Source: Candidatus Ruminococcus avistercoris
Lineage (GTDB): Bacteria; Bacillota; Clostridia; Lachnospirales; Lachnospiraceae
NCBI GenBank assembly: GCA_019120315.1
Contig: DWVJ01000007.1
Location: forward strand, 22,072 to 86,071
DNA length: 64,000 bases
Direction of reading: 5' to 3'
The notes beneath the pieces were generated by a model that searched no databases, was not told where the DNA came from, and saw only the letters and a list, made by a program, of their open reading frames with translations. This document shows, one piece after another, positions 9,111 through 17,721 of the stretch; positions within the stretch are counted from its first letter, which is position 1, and every line of letters starts with the position of its first letter. The position numbers and the translations under genes are program-made.

Positions 9111-9778
9111 GACTGCACCACCTTCCCGTCCTCGATGACAATCATTCGATCCGCCATCTGGGCAATGGTCTCGTCATGGGTGATCATCACCAGTGTCTGA
9201 CCGTACTCGGTGACACAGTTTTTCAGAAGACTTACCACTTCGATCTCCGTGCGGGAATCCAGATTCCCGGTGGGCTCGTCCGCCAGTATAATAGCCGGCC
9301 GGGACGCCAGCGCCCTGGCAATGGCGACCCGCTGCTGCTGCCCTCCGGAAAGCGTTCCCGGCAGAGCGCGGAGCCGATCCTCCATACCGATTCTTTCTAC
9401 AAGATCCATCACAAAATCCCGATCCACTTTCCGGCCGTCCAGACCGATGGGCAGTACGATATTTTCCCACACATTCAACGATGGTACCAGGTTGTAACTC
9501 TGGAAGACAAATCCGATCTTCCTCCTGCGAAATACCGCCAGCCGGTCATCTTTCAGCCGAAAAATATCTTTTCCCTCCACCAGTACCTGACCGGAGTCCG
9601 GACGGTCCAGGCCGCCCAGCATGTGCAGCAGCGTACTCTTTCCGGAGCCGGAACGCCCTACGACCGCTGCAAATTCTCCCGGTTCGATCCGGATATCCGT
9701 ATGGTCAATGGCCTTTACCAGATTTTCTCCGGAGCCGTAATATTTCACCAGATCTCTTGTTTCCAATATTGCCTTCAT
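9107..9778 (-). CDS. ABC transporter ATP-binding protein, MacB/LolD type (module 1)
   Basis: 223 residues with Walker [11 protein letters not shown]-loop [18 protein letters not shown], signature [15 protein letters not shown], Walker [14 protein letters not shown] and H-loop ITHD. The start is set at the ATG at 9778, which has AAGGAGG 6 bases away, rather than at 9796. It powers the FtsX permease encoded immediately downstream with a 4-base overlap. Upstream lies a 100-base gap with an inverted repeat, so the ABC pair probably has its own promoter controlled by the response regulator. Confidence 0.93.
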   Translation of the reverse strand: MKAILETRDLVKYYGSGENLVKAIDHTDIRIEPGEFAAVVGRSGSGKSTLLHMLGGLDRPDSGQVLVEGKDIFRLKDDRLAVFRRRKIGFVFQSYNLVPSLNVWENIVLPIGLDGRKVDRDFVMDLVERIGMEDRLRALPGTLSGGQQQRVAIARALASRPAIILADEPTGNLDSRTEIEVVSLLKNCVTEYGQTLVMITHDETIAQMADRMIVIEDGKVVQS

Positions 9779-9834
9779 GATAAGCCTCCTTTTCATCCTG
9801 TCCTTTGTTTCTGATCACAGGATACAACCCGGGG

Positions 9835-9873
9835 CTTACAAGACGATAACAAAAAGAATAACAGTTTTGTAAG
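9835..9873. promoter_or_regulatory. Inverted repeat upstream of ABC module 1
   Basis: CTTACAA at 9835-9841 and TTGTAAG at 9867-9873 form a perfect 7-bp inverted repeat with a 25-base centre, in the gap between kinase and ATPase genes. Its place matches the operator expected for the linked response regulator. Confidence 0.5.
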
Positions 9874-9886
9874 AAAAGCAAAAATC

Positions 9887-11029
9887 CTATCGTTTCGGCA
9901 GGGTCATGACGAAATTGCTGCCGCCGTTTCCGCCGTTTTTCACACACACCGTTCCCCCCTGCCGTTCCAGGATCTGCCTGGTAAGATAAAGGCCCACGCC
10001 GGAACCTTCCTTTCGGCGAACACTTTCGGACTCGCCCCGGTAAAAACGCTGAAAAATCCGGTTTCGCTCCTTTGCCGGAATGCCCGGGCCCTCATCCTCC
10101 ATCTCCACCATGACCAAACTGGCCATCTTCGTGACACGGATGGTGATGCGGGTTCCCGAAGGAGCGTATTTCACTCCATTATCCAGCACATTGGCGAAGG
10201 CTTCCGCCGTCCAACCCGGATCATGACAGATCAGAATATCGTCAAACTCTTGCGTCTCTATCGAAATTCCCTTTTCCATGGCCTTCACATAAACGCCGGC
10301 CACTGCTTTTGCCAGCGTTTTCTGCAGACTTGCTTTTTGCGGGCACAGCCGGATCATCCCGGTTTCCAGTTTACTCATCTGGGTAAACGCCTCCAAAAGA
10401 CGTGCAAGTCTGTCCACATCCTCCCGCTCTTTTTCCTGAAATTCCCTTGCTTCTTCCCTGGAAAGCTCCGTGGAATCCACGATCTCATAACTCATCTTCA
10501 AAGAGGCCACCGGTGTCTTCAGCTGATGGGAAATATCCGTAATCAGCGCTTTCGTCTCCTGTTCTTCTCTGCGCAGGGCATTTTCCATCTGCTGATTCCG
10601 GATTTTTTCTTCTTTTAGCTTCTCTTCCAGATACTCCGCCTGTGCCCGGGCAGATTTTTGCTTCTTCCATCCATACCAGGAAAAAGCCGCGCAGCCCAGC
10701 AGACCCGCCGCCAGAATCAGCGCCATCCCGCCGGCATATCCAGGCAGCGCCCCAAGGCGCAGGCTGTCCGCGAAATGATAACCGTATTTCGCGAGCAATT
10801 CTTTTCCCTTCTTTGTCTGATCCGATTTTCCCGGCGTATCCTTTCCTCCGAGGATTCCCGCAAAGACTGCCTCCGATTCCGGGATTTCCTCCGCCAGCGC
10901 CGCCATCTGCCTGGCTGTACTTTCATAATTTTGCCGGGCTGCTTTTACTGTCAGAACGATTCCTGCCAGAAAAGCAAGAAAAAAAAGCCCTGCTGCCAGA
11001 GCTATTCTTTTACGCTTTCTTTGATCCAC
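9887..11029 (-). CDS. Sensor histidine kinase (module 1)
   Basis: 380 residues: membrane helix at about 9-30, an extracytoplasmic segment of roughly 65 residues, a second helix near 98-120, a coiled-coil, the phosphoacceptor box LITDISHQLKTPVASL, then the ATP-binding domain with N-box ANVLDNGVKYAP, G-boxes DEGPGI and GSGVGLYL. It phosphorylates the response regulator whose gene overlaps its start by 28 bases. The short extracytoplasmic loop could bind a ligand directly, in contrast to kinase 2 (18499-19467), which has almost none. Confidence 0.92.
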   Translation of the reverse strand: MDQRKRKRIALAAGLFFLAFLAGIVLTVKAARQNYESTARQMAALAEEIPESEAVFAGILGGKDTPGKSDQTKKGKELLAKYGYHFADSLRLGALPGYAGGMALILAAGLLGCAAFSWYGWKKQKSARAQAEYLEEKLKEEKIRNQQMENALRREEQETKALITDISHQLKTPVASLKMSYEIVDSTELSREEAREFQEKEREDVDRLARLLEAFTQMSKLETGMIRLCPQKASLQKTLAKAVAGVYVKAMEKGISIETQEFDDILICHDPGWTAEAFANVLDNGVKYAPSGTRITIRVTKMASLVMVEMEDEGPGIPAKERNRIFQRFYRGESESVRRKEGSGVGLYLTRQILERQGGTVCVKNGGNGGSNFVMTLPKR

Positions 11030-11685
11030 AGATATCCCATCCCCCTCACGTTTTGTATATATTCTCCGCTGATCTTCCGCTTCAGCCTGCTTACGTTCAC
11101 CGGAACCGTATTATCATCCACAAACTGACCATCCACATCCCACACGTGTTCCAAAATCTGCTCCTTGGACAGAATCTGTCCTGCGTTTTCCATGAAATAC
11201 AAAAGAAGCTGCCATTCTTTTTTGCTTAAGGCAAGCGGCTCTTCTTCCAGGTACGCCTTCATCTCCTGACAGGAGATCCGGATTTTGCCAGAGCAGATCG
11301 AGTGCCTGGCTTCTTCCCTTTCTCGGCGCGCCCGCCGCATCAGCGCATGCACCTTGGACACCAGCACCATCAGACTGAAGGGTTTGGTAATATAATCATC
11401 CGCTCCCAGATCATAGGCGTTCACCATATCCACCTCCGAATCCAGAGCCGTCAGAAAAATCAAATACACCTGGCTCTTTCTGCGAATATCGGCACAGAAA
11501 TCAAGCCCGCTCTTATCCGGCAGATTGACGTCGCTGATGATAAGATCCGGCTTCACCACGTCAAAAAGCGCCTCCGCCTCCTGCACGGAAAAGGCGGAAG
11601 ACACTTCATATCCTTCTTTTTCCAGTTTTAATGAAATCCCCCGGTTCAGATTCCGGTCATCTTCCAGAAGCAAAATTCTCTGCAT
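11002..11685 (-). CDS. OmpR/PhoB-family response regulator (module 1)
   Basis: 227 residues: receiver domain with acidic pocket LLEDD and phosphoacceptor Asp in ISDVNLPDKSG, the conserved Lys in DYITKPFS, then a winged-helix output domain with RLKRKISGEYIQNVRGMGYLW. It overlaps the kinase gene by 28 bases and heads the four-gene module, so it most likely activates the ABC genes through the inverted repeat at 9835-9873. Confidence 0.93.
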   Translation of the reverse strand: MQRILLLEDDRNLNRGISLKLEKEGYEVSSAFSVQEAEALFDVVKPDLIISDVNLPDKSGLDFCADIRRKSQVYLIFLTALDSEVDMVNAYDLGADDYITKPFSLMVLVSKVHALMRRARREREEARHSICSGKIRISCQEMKAYLEEEPLALSKKEWQLLLYFMENAGQILSKEQILEHVWDVDGQFVDDNTVPVNVSRLKRKISGEYIQNVRGMGYLWIKESVKE

Positions 11686-11728
11686 GATGAAAGTCCCCTT
11701 GTCCTGTTTTTCTTCCCTTTATAGCCCG

Positions 11729-11959
11729 TTATATTTCCGCCTGCACAATATGGCCGAAATTTCTCTCATCTCTGAAAAGATCATAGATATATCCTGAACT
11801 CTCCAGATATAGTCCTGTTTCTTGGTCAAGAAGCTTTTCAAAAACTTCTGAATTATAAAACATATTCATAGCTTCATCATACTCAATATTCTGATCGGTC
11901 GCTAACATATCAACTATATCCTGTATTATATATTCAATAAGCTGACTTCTCTTACACAT
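11729..11959 (-). CDS. Small acidic protein, remnant third gene of a DUF3791/DUF3990 locus
   Basis: 76 residues, acidic and helical (IIQDIVDMLATDQNIEYDEAMNMFYNSEVFEKLLD). I do not recognise a named family with certainty; the pattern resembles small proteins that travel with DUF3791/DUF3990 gene pairs. The ATG overlaps the stop of the DUF3990 tail remnant just upstream and AAGGAAG lies 9 bases before it, so it once sat in an operon with that locus. The protein itself looks intact. It could be an antitoxin or immunity partner left without its toxin; that is inference. Confidence 0.6.
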   Translation of the reverse strand: MCKRSQLIEYIIQDIVDMLATDQNIEYDEAMNMFYNSEVFEKLLDQETGLYLESSGYIYDLFRDERNFGHIVQAEI

Positions 11960-12023
11960 TCCTACTATCTTCCTTTCTCAAAAGCCTGATCCCTTTTTCC
12001 GTATGAAAAGAGTATTGCGAAGA
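11952..12023 (-). pseudogene. C-terminal tail of a deleted DUF3990-family gene
   Basis: The frame after the DUF3791 stop reads ...SSQYSFHTEKGIRLLRKED... and ends at a TAA overlapping the start of the 76-residue gene. QYSFHTEKGIRLL matches the C-terminal motif of DUF3990 proteins (the intact protein at 14252-15109 has QYVFVTDKALSQL at the same place). The rest of the gene is missing, presumably by deletion joining the end of the DUF3791 gene to this tail. Confidence 0.55.
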
Positions 12024-12047
12024 TGTTCTCTTATTATCAGCAAAATC

Positions 12048-12265
12048 TCACAGCGAACCTCCATTTCTCCGGCACAGGATTCCCAAATCTTCCAATACGG
12101 TTGCAAAGTCCAATGTATGTTCCACATCATAATTTTCCTTAATAAATGCAATACCTTTAAATTGAAAAAGATAGCGGAATGCTTCCTGGATACTCAGATT
12201 ATGTTGTTGAGCAAATTCATTTACACATGCGATTGTAAAACCAATCTTTTTTTCTGTTCACTCAT
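12048..12265 (-). pseudogene. DUF3791-family gene, frameshifted in a poly-A run
   Basis: The ATG at 12265 has GGAGG at about 7 bases. The frame reads MSEQKK and then stops early; shifting frame within the run of seven A (seven T on the plus strand at 12247-12253) gives a good DUF3791 protein: IGFTIACVNEFAQQ, LSIQEAFRYLFQFKG, DVEHTLDFATVLEDLG. One extra A would restore a continuous 72-residue protein. DUF3791 genes usually precede DUF3990 toxin-like genes, as here. A real deletion, a sequencing slip or transcriptional slippage would all look the same. Confidence 0.7.
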
Positions 12266-12357
12266 CCAAAACCTCCTGTTACCCATCCGTCTTCCTTCTA
12301 TGATGATTCAAGTATAACACAGACCCAAGGCTTATAATATATCCTTTTACGCTTACT

Positions 12358-12684
12358 TTATTCTTTTCGTAATATTTCTTTCGGCGGCTCAATTTCATTG
12401 GCAAGCGTGTGCTCTGTTAACTCCGATAAACTTTTTAATTTCCTGTTTATAATTGGACGCATACAATTTGGTACGTGTTCCTGATGCGCTCTGTGTATTG
12501 CCACACACTCTTTACAGTTTCCATGATATCTGCACGCTTTCTGACAAGGGCAGTGATCCTGACTGGCATATTCTTTTCTGAACTCCGCCGCAAATTCTTC
12601 CTGAAGTCTTAAACCTTCCGTTCGGTTTCCCTTGTGAAACTCCGCCATCGCTGCCCGTTCTTTTTCATTTCCTTCGATTTTCAT
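12358..12684 (-). CDS. Small Cys-rich protein of unknown function
   Basis: 108 residues. The centre carries a compact cysteine cluster (CPCQKACRYHGNCKECVAIHRAH, then VPNCM), which looks like a metal site of the zinc-ribbon or [Fe-S] kind. The N-terminal half is charged and helical. The start at 12684 is chosen because AAAGGAGG sits 6 bases before it; it overlaps the end of the GrpB gene by 20 bases and is thus coupled to it. I do not recognise a characterised family. Confidence 0.65.
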   Translation of the reverse strand: MKIEGNEKERAAMAEFHKGNRTEGLRLQEEFAAEFRKEYASQDHCPCQKACRYHGNCKECVAIHRAHQEHVPNCMRPIINRKLKSLSELTEHTLANEIEPPKEILRKE

Positions 12685-13264
12685 CTGCTGCCTCCTTTGT
12701 GAATTTAAATCCAACTGATCCTTTTGATGCCGTATCGTTTCCTTTTTCTTTCTCATATTGTTCCAGAGCCCGTTTTTCTATTTCTTGTACAAATTCCTCT
12801 TTCCCGTCACAATAACCATTTATATCATAAGGGAATCTTTTGGCAAGCGATCTTTTTAACTTTTCATATTTTTCGCGTTCCTTTTTGTGAGTGCGCATAT
12901 AATCCCGAAACGCAAGATGCCGTCGGATATTGCAGGAATCCTCCATCTGAAAAATATGTATCTGATGCGTTCGTTCATCACCGCCCTTGCGAAGATAACG
13001 CCTGCCGGACATTCCAAACTCTCCGAGATACTCATACCCAATTTCAGAAAAATCTGCTGAAACGGCATCGACTCTTTCAAGACTTTTTACCACTGCCATA
13101 ATATCAATGATCGGCTTTGCCGCAAGCTCCGGTACAGAAGTGCTTCCGATATGATAGATCGCCGTACAGTTCTCTTTCAGAATTGCCATTATTTTTTCTT
13201 TTTCCCTCTCATATTTTAACGGCCATTGTGGACTATATTCCACAACTGTTATATGCTGCCGCAT
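12665..13264 (-). CDS. GrpB/UPF0157 family nucleotidyltransferase-like protein
   Basis: 199 residues that match the GrpB family throughout: VVEYSPQWPLKYEREKEKI, the nucleotidyltransferase-fold motif IYHIGSTSVPELAAKPIIDIMAVV, and RRHLAFRDYMRTH followed by a basic KRSLAKRFPYDINGYCDGKEEFV. The metal-binding Asp residues of the fold are visible in IIDIM. Members have no settled biochemical role; a nucleotide transfer role is inferred from the fold. Start at the second ATG (13264), 6 bases from GGAGGG. Confidence 0.88.
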   Translation of the reverse strand: MRQHITVVEYSPQWPLKYEREKEKIMAILKENCTAIYHIGSTSVPELAAKPIIDIMAVVKSLERVDAVSADFSEIGYEYLGEFGMSGRRYLRKGGDERTHQIHIFQMEDSCNIRRHLAFRDYMRTHKKEREKYEKLKRSLAKRFPYDINGYCDGKEEFVQEIEKRALEQYEKEKGNDTASKGSVGFKFTKEAADENRRK

Positions 13265-13373
13265 CTGCATCCCTCCATATTTCTATAAAAAGCTCAAGGT
13301 TCTTTCCGGCTGTTTCTTTTCAAATCGTCAGAAAAGCACTGAGCCGTGTTTTTCGACCCAGCGCTTACTACTG

Positions 13374-13512
13374 TCACACTTTCTCTCTGTAATTCTCTAA
13401 TTGATGGAAAATCCCTGTTACATATACAAAAGTTCCCTCTATCCGGAACATGATATACAAGATTATCCAGAAGTCCTTCTGTTTTTTCAGTAATGATCAG
13501 TTTATAAGCCAT
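13374..13512 (-). pseudogene. RelE/ParE-family toxin remnant (internal deletion)
   Basis: The first 20 residues (MAYKLIITEKTEGLLDNLVY) are the start of a RelE/ParE toxin. The frame then reads nonsense, but a shifted frame gives the family's C-terminus, GTFVYVTGIFHQLENYREKV and a stop at 13374-13376. About 60 central residues are missing, so catalytic residues are gone and the toxin should be inactive. It overlaps the preceding antitoxin-like gene by 11 bases, as in intact Phd/RelE operons. Confidence 0.75.
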
Positions 13513-13783
13513 ACCGTTCTCTCATAGATGAAAGAGATTTTCTTGCATCCTTTACCTTTCCCTCTTTGATCTGTCTCTCCGAAATCGCGATATCTTCATA
13601 CATTTTTATCTGCTTCATCGTGTTTTCATAATTTTCCATGCTCATGATAACCATATCACCATACCCTATTTTATATCCCATTTTATCCTGCATATCTGAA
13701 AGTAAAGTTTTGTTTTGGCACAGAAAAAGGGGCGTATCCACTTTCGGACACATCCTTTGTTTCCATTTACTGCTTCTTCTCAC
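13502..13783 (-). pseudogene. Phd/YefM-type antitoxin with aberrant N-terminus
   Basis: The C-terminal half is a clear Phd/YefM antitoxin tail: YGDMVIMSMENYENTMKQI and then a helical toxin-binding end EGKVKDARKSLSSMRERYGL. The N-terminal half (residues 1-40, MRRSSKWKQRM... CQNKTLL) does not match the DNA-binding fold of Phd proteins and looks joined from elsewhere. With the toxin gene also broken, this pair appears to be a decayed toxin-antitoxin locus. The remaining piece could still be made and could bind related toxins. Confidence 0.6.
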
Positions 13784-14255
13784 TTTTCATAATATCCCGC
13801 ATAATTTTCACACCTCTTGCGGTCAAATCTTTTTCATTTACTCCCCTGGCCTCTAAAATTCTCTCGATCGCCTGTGCAGGATCAAGAGAATGGTACGGAT
13901 AATAAAGAGCGCGGAGTTCTTTCGGCTTAATAAATTTATATATTTGCTTACTTGTTTTCTGATATGTGCAGGACCAATAACGATAAAGATATCCAATCCA
14001 ATATAGTTCTGCTTCGGAATATTTCTCTTTGCCGTAAGAACTTTCACCAAACTCCATTTCTATTTCCTGAAAGATCTGACTGACATCGCATGCTTCAAAT
14101 AAGAATCCGCCAAGGTCCATACGCTGTGCCACCTGAGAATTCATAAATCTTCTCATAAATATAGGCGAACTGCAATTTGTTTCTTTTACAGAGGCAGAAA
14201 ATACTTCCGCCTGTATTTTACATAATTTCAAGCCAATTTCATCAATTTTTTTCAT
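13767..14255 (-). CDS. Unrecognised partner of the DUF3990 protein
   Basis: 162 residues, helical, with no membrane segment or signal peptide. Recognisable stretches are FMNSQVAQRMDLGGFLFEACDV, YWIGYLYRYWSCTY and RALYYPYHSLDPAQAIERILE. I cannot assign a family. Its ATG overlaps the stop of the HTH-DUF3990 gene (ATGA), so the two are translated together; in such two-gene units one is often the toxin and the other the neutraliser. Role as antitoxin or co-toxin is inference. Confidence 0.65.
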   Translation of the reverse strand: MKKIDEIGLKLCKIQAEVFSASVKETNCSSPIFMRRFMNSQVAQRMDLGGFLFEACDVSQIFQEIEMEFGESSYGKEKYSEAELYWIGYLYRYWSCTYQKTSKQIYKFIKPKELRALYYPYHSLDPAQAIERILEARGVNEKDLTARGVKIMRDIMKSEKKQ

Positions 14256-15109
14256 TCCAAAATATCCTCTATATATTTACCCTGACCTCTATACTGCTTA
14301 CGGGCAATTTTTACCTTATCGTTTCCTATGCGTGATTCTTCCCGTTTATAGGAGAGATAATACTTCTTTTCGTCAGGTGCCAAATAGCAATGGCGTAATA
14401 TTTGCAACTGGCTCAACGCCTTATCCGTAACAAATACATATTGATTGCCAAGATTGGTTGCGGAAAGACAATGCTGACATTGCACATCCGTAATTTCTCC
14501 ATCAATAAAACTGTCAATAATTTCAAACATTCGGTTGTCCGCGATCGGAGCAATAATATAATCAACATTTTCGAGCTTTGTAAGCAACTTTTGTATAACA
14601 GGATGGTCTGCATACTCCGTTAATTTATTTCGGAAAAATGCAATAAGCAACATCCAATCCCTGTCAACATTTAACTGCGTATAACTCAAATTGGTTTTAT
14701 CAAACTCCAAAATATAAAGTGATGATTCTGGATAATTGGCAACAAACATAGCAGATTGTTCCAGACTTTCACCACAATAAAACCCTTTGCCAAAATCATT
14801 GGTACTTTTTGATTTTTCAATTGAAATCTGCCCGTCGATGTATGTTTTAGCGCCATGAAAAAGTATGACGGAATTGCCCTTGCAATCCTCTTTAAACAAT
14901 TGCTCTTTTATTTTGTTAAACCGGATACCTTTGCCAAAAGCAAAGTTGTAAAAAGCATTCAGGTTGGAGGAAGAAACCTGCTCCTCATTTTTTCTCCACC
15001 GGGAAATTGTTGTCGGCGTAATACCAATAGACTCTGCAAGATCCTTCGCGGTTATATCCAACAATTCCATTACAATTTCAATATCTATACTTAGTGCAAA
15101 ATCATTCAT
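14252..15109 (-). CDS. HTH-DUF3990 protein (putative ADP-ribosyltransferase-fold toxin)
   Basis: 285 residues. Residues 1-60 form an Xre-like helix-turn-helix (LLDITAKDLAESIGITPTTISRWR). Residues about 80-240 match DUF3990: VILFHGAKTYIDG, the loop DFGKGFYCGESLEQSAMFVA, and late QYVFVTDKALSQL. DUF3990 is considered related to the PARP-like ADP-ribosyltransferases, with the His of FHGAK and Tyr of GFYCGE at the expected H-Y positions. The start at 15109 has AGAGGAG at 8 bases. Preceded by its own consensus promoter and co-translated with the 162-residue gene. A fused repressor domain suggests autoregulation. Biological target unknown. Confidence 0.72.
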   Translation of the reverse strand: MNDFALSIDIEIVMELLDITAKDLAESIGITPTTISRWRKNEEQVSSSNLNAFYNFAFGKGIRFNKIKEQLFKEDCKGNSVILFHGAKTYIDGQISIEKSKSTNDFGKGFYCGESLEQSAMFVANYPESSLYILEFDKTNLSYTQLNVDRDWMLLIAFFRNKLTEYADHPVIQKLLTKLENVDYIIAPIADNRMFEIIDSFIDGEITDVQCQHCLSATNLGNQYVFVTDKALSQLQILRHCYLAPDEKKYYLSYKREESRIGNDKVKIARKQYRGQGKYIEDILE

Positions 15110-15140
15110 AATAAACGCTCCTCTTGCATTTTGCAAACTT

Positions 15141-15181
15141 ATTATAACAAATGTTGATAAGAACTTCAATTGTTTTAAAAC
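15141..15181 (-). promoter_or_regulatory. Promoter and palindrome upstream of the HTH-DUF3990 gene
   Basis: On the minus strand TTGAAG (15164-15169), 17 bases, TATAAT (15141-15146). Just upstream is the perfect palindrome GTTTTAAAAC (15172-15181), a possible site for the protein's own HTH domain. Confidence 0.6.
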
Positions 15182-15219
15182 TTGTTTTCAACATATGTTT
15201 ATATAAAGATAGCTCTTTG

Positions 15220-17721
15220 TTATGAAAGACGCACCCGCTCCATCACGCTTCCTTTCCCCGTCATATATTTCCCGGCAGCCAGCGGAATCAGAATACACAC
15301 CAGAATCAGGAATGCTGTCATCACCGCTGCCGGCCAGAAAGGCACGGAAAAAGGTACCATCATATAGTTCATGGACTGATACACCAGATAGGTGATCCCC
15401 AGCCCCAGTGTCGCGGTGAGAAGCAGCGATCCTGCCGCGTACAAAAGTCCTTCCGTCACAAGCATCCGGTTCCTCTGCCGGTCCGTCATGCCGATGCTTT
15501 CCAGAATGGCAAGCTCTCTCTGACGGCTCTGGATGTTCCCGGTCACGGTATTGATGTAATTCAAAATCCCTATGAGAGCCAGGATAAGGGCGATGCCAAG
15601 CCCCACTTCCCGCATATTCCCCTGGGCACGTTTTACCTCCTGCATGGTTTCCAGCTTGGAATCCCAGGAAAGAGCATTGCCATCCGGGTTGCTCTGCACC
15701 AGCGCAAGCACTTCGTGTTCCGTGTTTTCATCATATTCCTTCGTATATCTTACCCCGATCTTGCAGATCCGGGGGTTTTCCACAAAATCCCGAACCACGG
15801 ACTCGCTTACGATGATGGTGGGCAAAGTTCCCAGCATGGGGCCGGTATAATACCCCTCGTCTGTGAATCCGGCGATCTCAAAGGTGCGGGTATTCCCTCT
15901 GTCCCCGTATTCTGCGCAGGTCACCTGCTTTCCCTCCAGTTTTTCCATCGTAAGCTCCACCCCGTTTCGATAGAGGACGCAGCTCTTTCCGGACAGAAAA
16001 GCTTCCCGGTCCAGTGTGGTATCTGTCACTTCCTGCAGATAGGGGAACTCCTCCTCGCTGATTCCCAGAATGACAGAACCGAAATTTTCCGGATACTGCT
16101 GATATTCACTCCGATCCTCCTCGTAGGGGATCATCATCCATTTATCATAGAATTCTTCCATCCACTGATCTGCGAAATCCGGCTCCCAGGGAACCGTAAT
16201 CTGCCCGTACAGCAGAGGATAAACCGCCGAAACTCCATCCAGACGACTCAGTTCTTCCATAAACGAAGCGCTCAGAATATCCCGGTGCTCTTCCTCATCT
16301 TCCTTTCGCAGAGAATCATTGGTAATGGTGATATCGTTATTCATGTGATTGGTCACAATCGTCCTGGCCGCCTGGCTTTCCAGCAGTGTACTGATACACA
16401 GGAAGACCGACAGGCCGGCCGCCAGAGACGTCATGATCACCAGAGATTTCTTTTTATCCTTCCAGATCTGATCCCAAGCCAGGCGAAACAGCAGTCCGCC
16501 TTTTCTTCTTTTACGGCCGCCGGTCTTCCCCTGCGCCGGCCGGTATCCTGCCGCCTCCAGCGGGGAGATGGATACCGCCAGCTTCACAGGTTTGCGGCTT
16601 CCCAGGTAAATCGTCAGCACCGCCAGCGCTACTGTCAGGAGCAGTACCATCGGATGCAGGGAAATCTGTATTTCACCCGCTTCCTTTGCACGGATTCCAA
16701 GAGCGCGGATCACCGATGGAAATAAAAAGAAAGAGACAAGACTCCCCATTATGAGTCCGCACACAATCCCTCCGCAGCCAAGGATCGTCATCTGTCTGCG
16801 GATCAGGCGCCGGATCTGCCGCCCGGTCATTCCCACCGTCTGAAGCAGACCATAATACCGCACATTTCCCGCCACCGACAGATAGAGGATGTTGTAAATC
16901 AGCAGATAAGCGCACAGGCAAGTCACCAATACCAGTCCGCACAGTCCAAAGAAGATGGGCAGGGAATAGCCCAGGTCACCGGTAAAGAACACCGCCTGCT
17001 GCTTCCCCAGATCCATGCTTTCGATAAACGCTTCCTGTTCGCCCTTCGTCATGATCACTCTATCAAAATCCAGATGGTACCTGCCGCAGGTCACCTTAGA
17101 GATATCGCAGCCGGATTTCCGGTAAAATGTTTCTGACACGTAAAAGGCCGACTTGGTGCCATACCCTTCCCATATCCCAGAGATCTCAAATTCTTTATCC
17201 AGGAGGTTCCCGTCTCCGTCCCGGTACCTGGCGCGGAAACGATCCCCGACGGTCAGCCCCGCAAGCCCAGCTTTTTCCAGGCCTTCTTCCGTCACCATAA
17301 CCTGGTTTTCCTCCCGGGGATACGTCCCTTTCACCCATTCCCTGGCAGGAGCCATCATCTCATCCCATAAGACCGGATCACACCAGATACAGGCTGCCTC
17401 CACCGTGTCGTCCCCCTGGGTGGCTTCCAGATAGCCGCTCAGGGCGAGAATCCCCACTCTGCGGATATCCGGATCATTTTCACACTTTTCCCGCTGCTCC
17501 GGTGTAATCCCATACATGACAGCGTCATACTCCCCGCCGTTCAGCCGGATATTCTGAACCTTCTGCATCTGAAAATAAGTAATCCCCACCGTAAAAATAG
17601 AAAACAGCATAAAGGACGCCAGCACGATGGAGAGAAAGATAATCAGATTCCGTCCCCGGTTATGCTTCAGGGAGCCCGCCGCCATGCGGTCAATGACCTT
17701 CCGGTTATTATTCGCCAGCAT
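15220..17721 (-). CDS. ABC transporter permease with two FtsX domains (module 2)
   Basis: 833 residues, the same length and order as the module 1 permease: N-terminal membrane helix (about 25-48), extracytoplasmic region, FtsX core (about 260-400), second extracytoplasmic region and C-terminal FtsX core (about 705-820). Sequence identity between the two permeases is low by eye, so they are old paralogues or independent acquisitions. Start set at the ATG at 17721 with GGGAGGTG 6 bases away; it overlaps the ATPase gene by 14 bases. Substrate unknown, probably a cell-envelope-active peptide or lipid. Confidence 0.9.
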   Translation of the reverse strand: MLANNNRKVIDRMAAGSLKHNRGRNLIIFLSIVLASFMLFSIFTVGITYFQMQKVQNIRLNGGEYDAVMYGITPEQREKCENDPDIRRVGILALSGYLEATQGDDTVEAACIWCDPVLWDEMMAPAREWVKGTYPREENQVMVTEEGLEKAGLAGLTVGDRFRARYRDGDGNLLDKEFEISGIWEGYGTKSAFYVSETFYRKSGCDISKVTCGRYHLDFDRVIMTKGEQEAFIESMDLGKQQAVFFTGDLGYSLPIFFGLCGLVLVTCLCAYLLIYNILYLSVAGNVRYYGLLQTVGMTGRQIRRLIRRQMTILGCGGIVCGLIMGSLVSFFLFPSVIRALGIRAKEAGEIQISLHPMVLLLTVALAVLTIYLGSRKPVKLAVSISPLEAAGYRPAQGKTGGRKRRKGGLLFRLAWDQIWKDKKKSLVIMTSLAAGLSVFLCISTLLESQAARTIVTNHMNNDITITNDSLRKEDEEEHRDILSASFMEELSRLDGVSAVYPLLYGQITVPWEPDFADQWMEEFYDKWMMIPYEEDRSEYQQYPENFGSVILGISEEEFPYLQEVTDTTLDREAFLSGKSCVLYRNGVELTMEKLEGKQVTCAEYGDRGNTRTFEIAGFTDEGYYTGPMLGTLPTIIVSESVVRDFVENPRICKIGVRYTKEYDENTEHEVLALVQSNPDGNALSWDSKLETMQEVKRAQGNMREVGLGIALILALIGILNYINTVTGNIQSRQRELAILESIGMTDRQRNRMLVTEGLLYAAGSLLLTATLGLGITYLVYQSMNYMMVPFSVPFWPAAVMTAFLILVCILIPLAAGKYMTGKGSVMERVRLS

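Noticed and set aside
8202..9200. 332-residue plus-strand frame
   Set aside because: It is antisense to the FtsX permease; His/Pro-rich composition typical of shadow frames.
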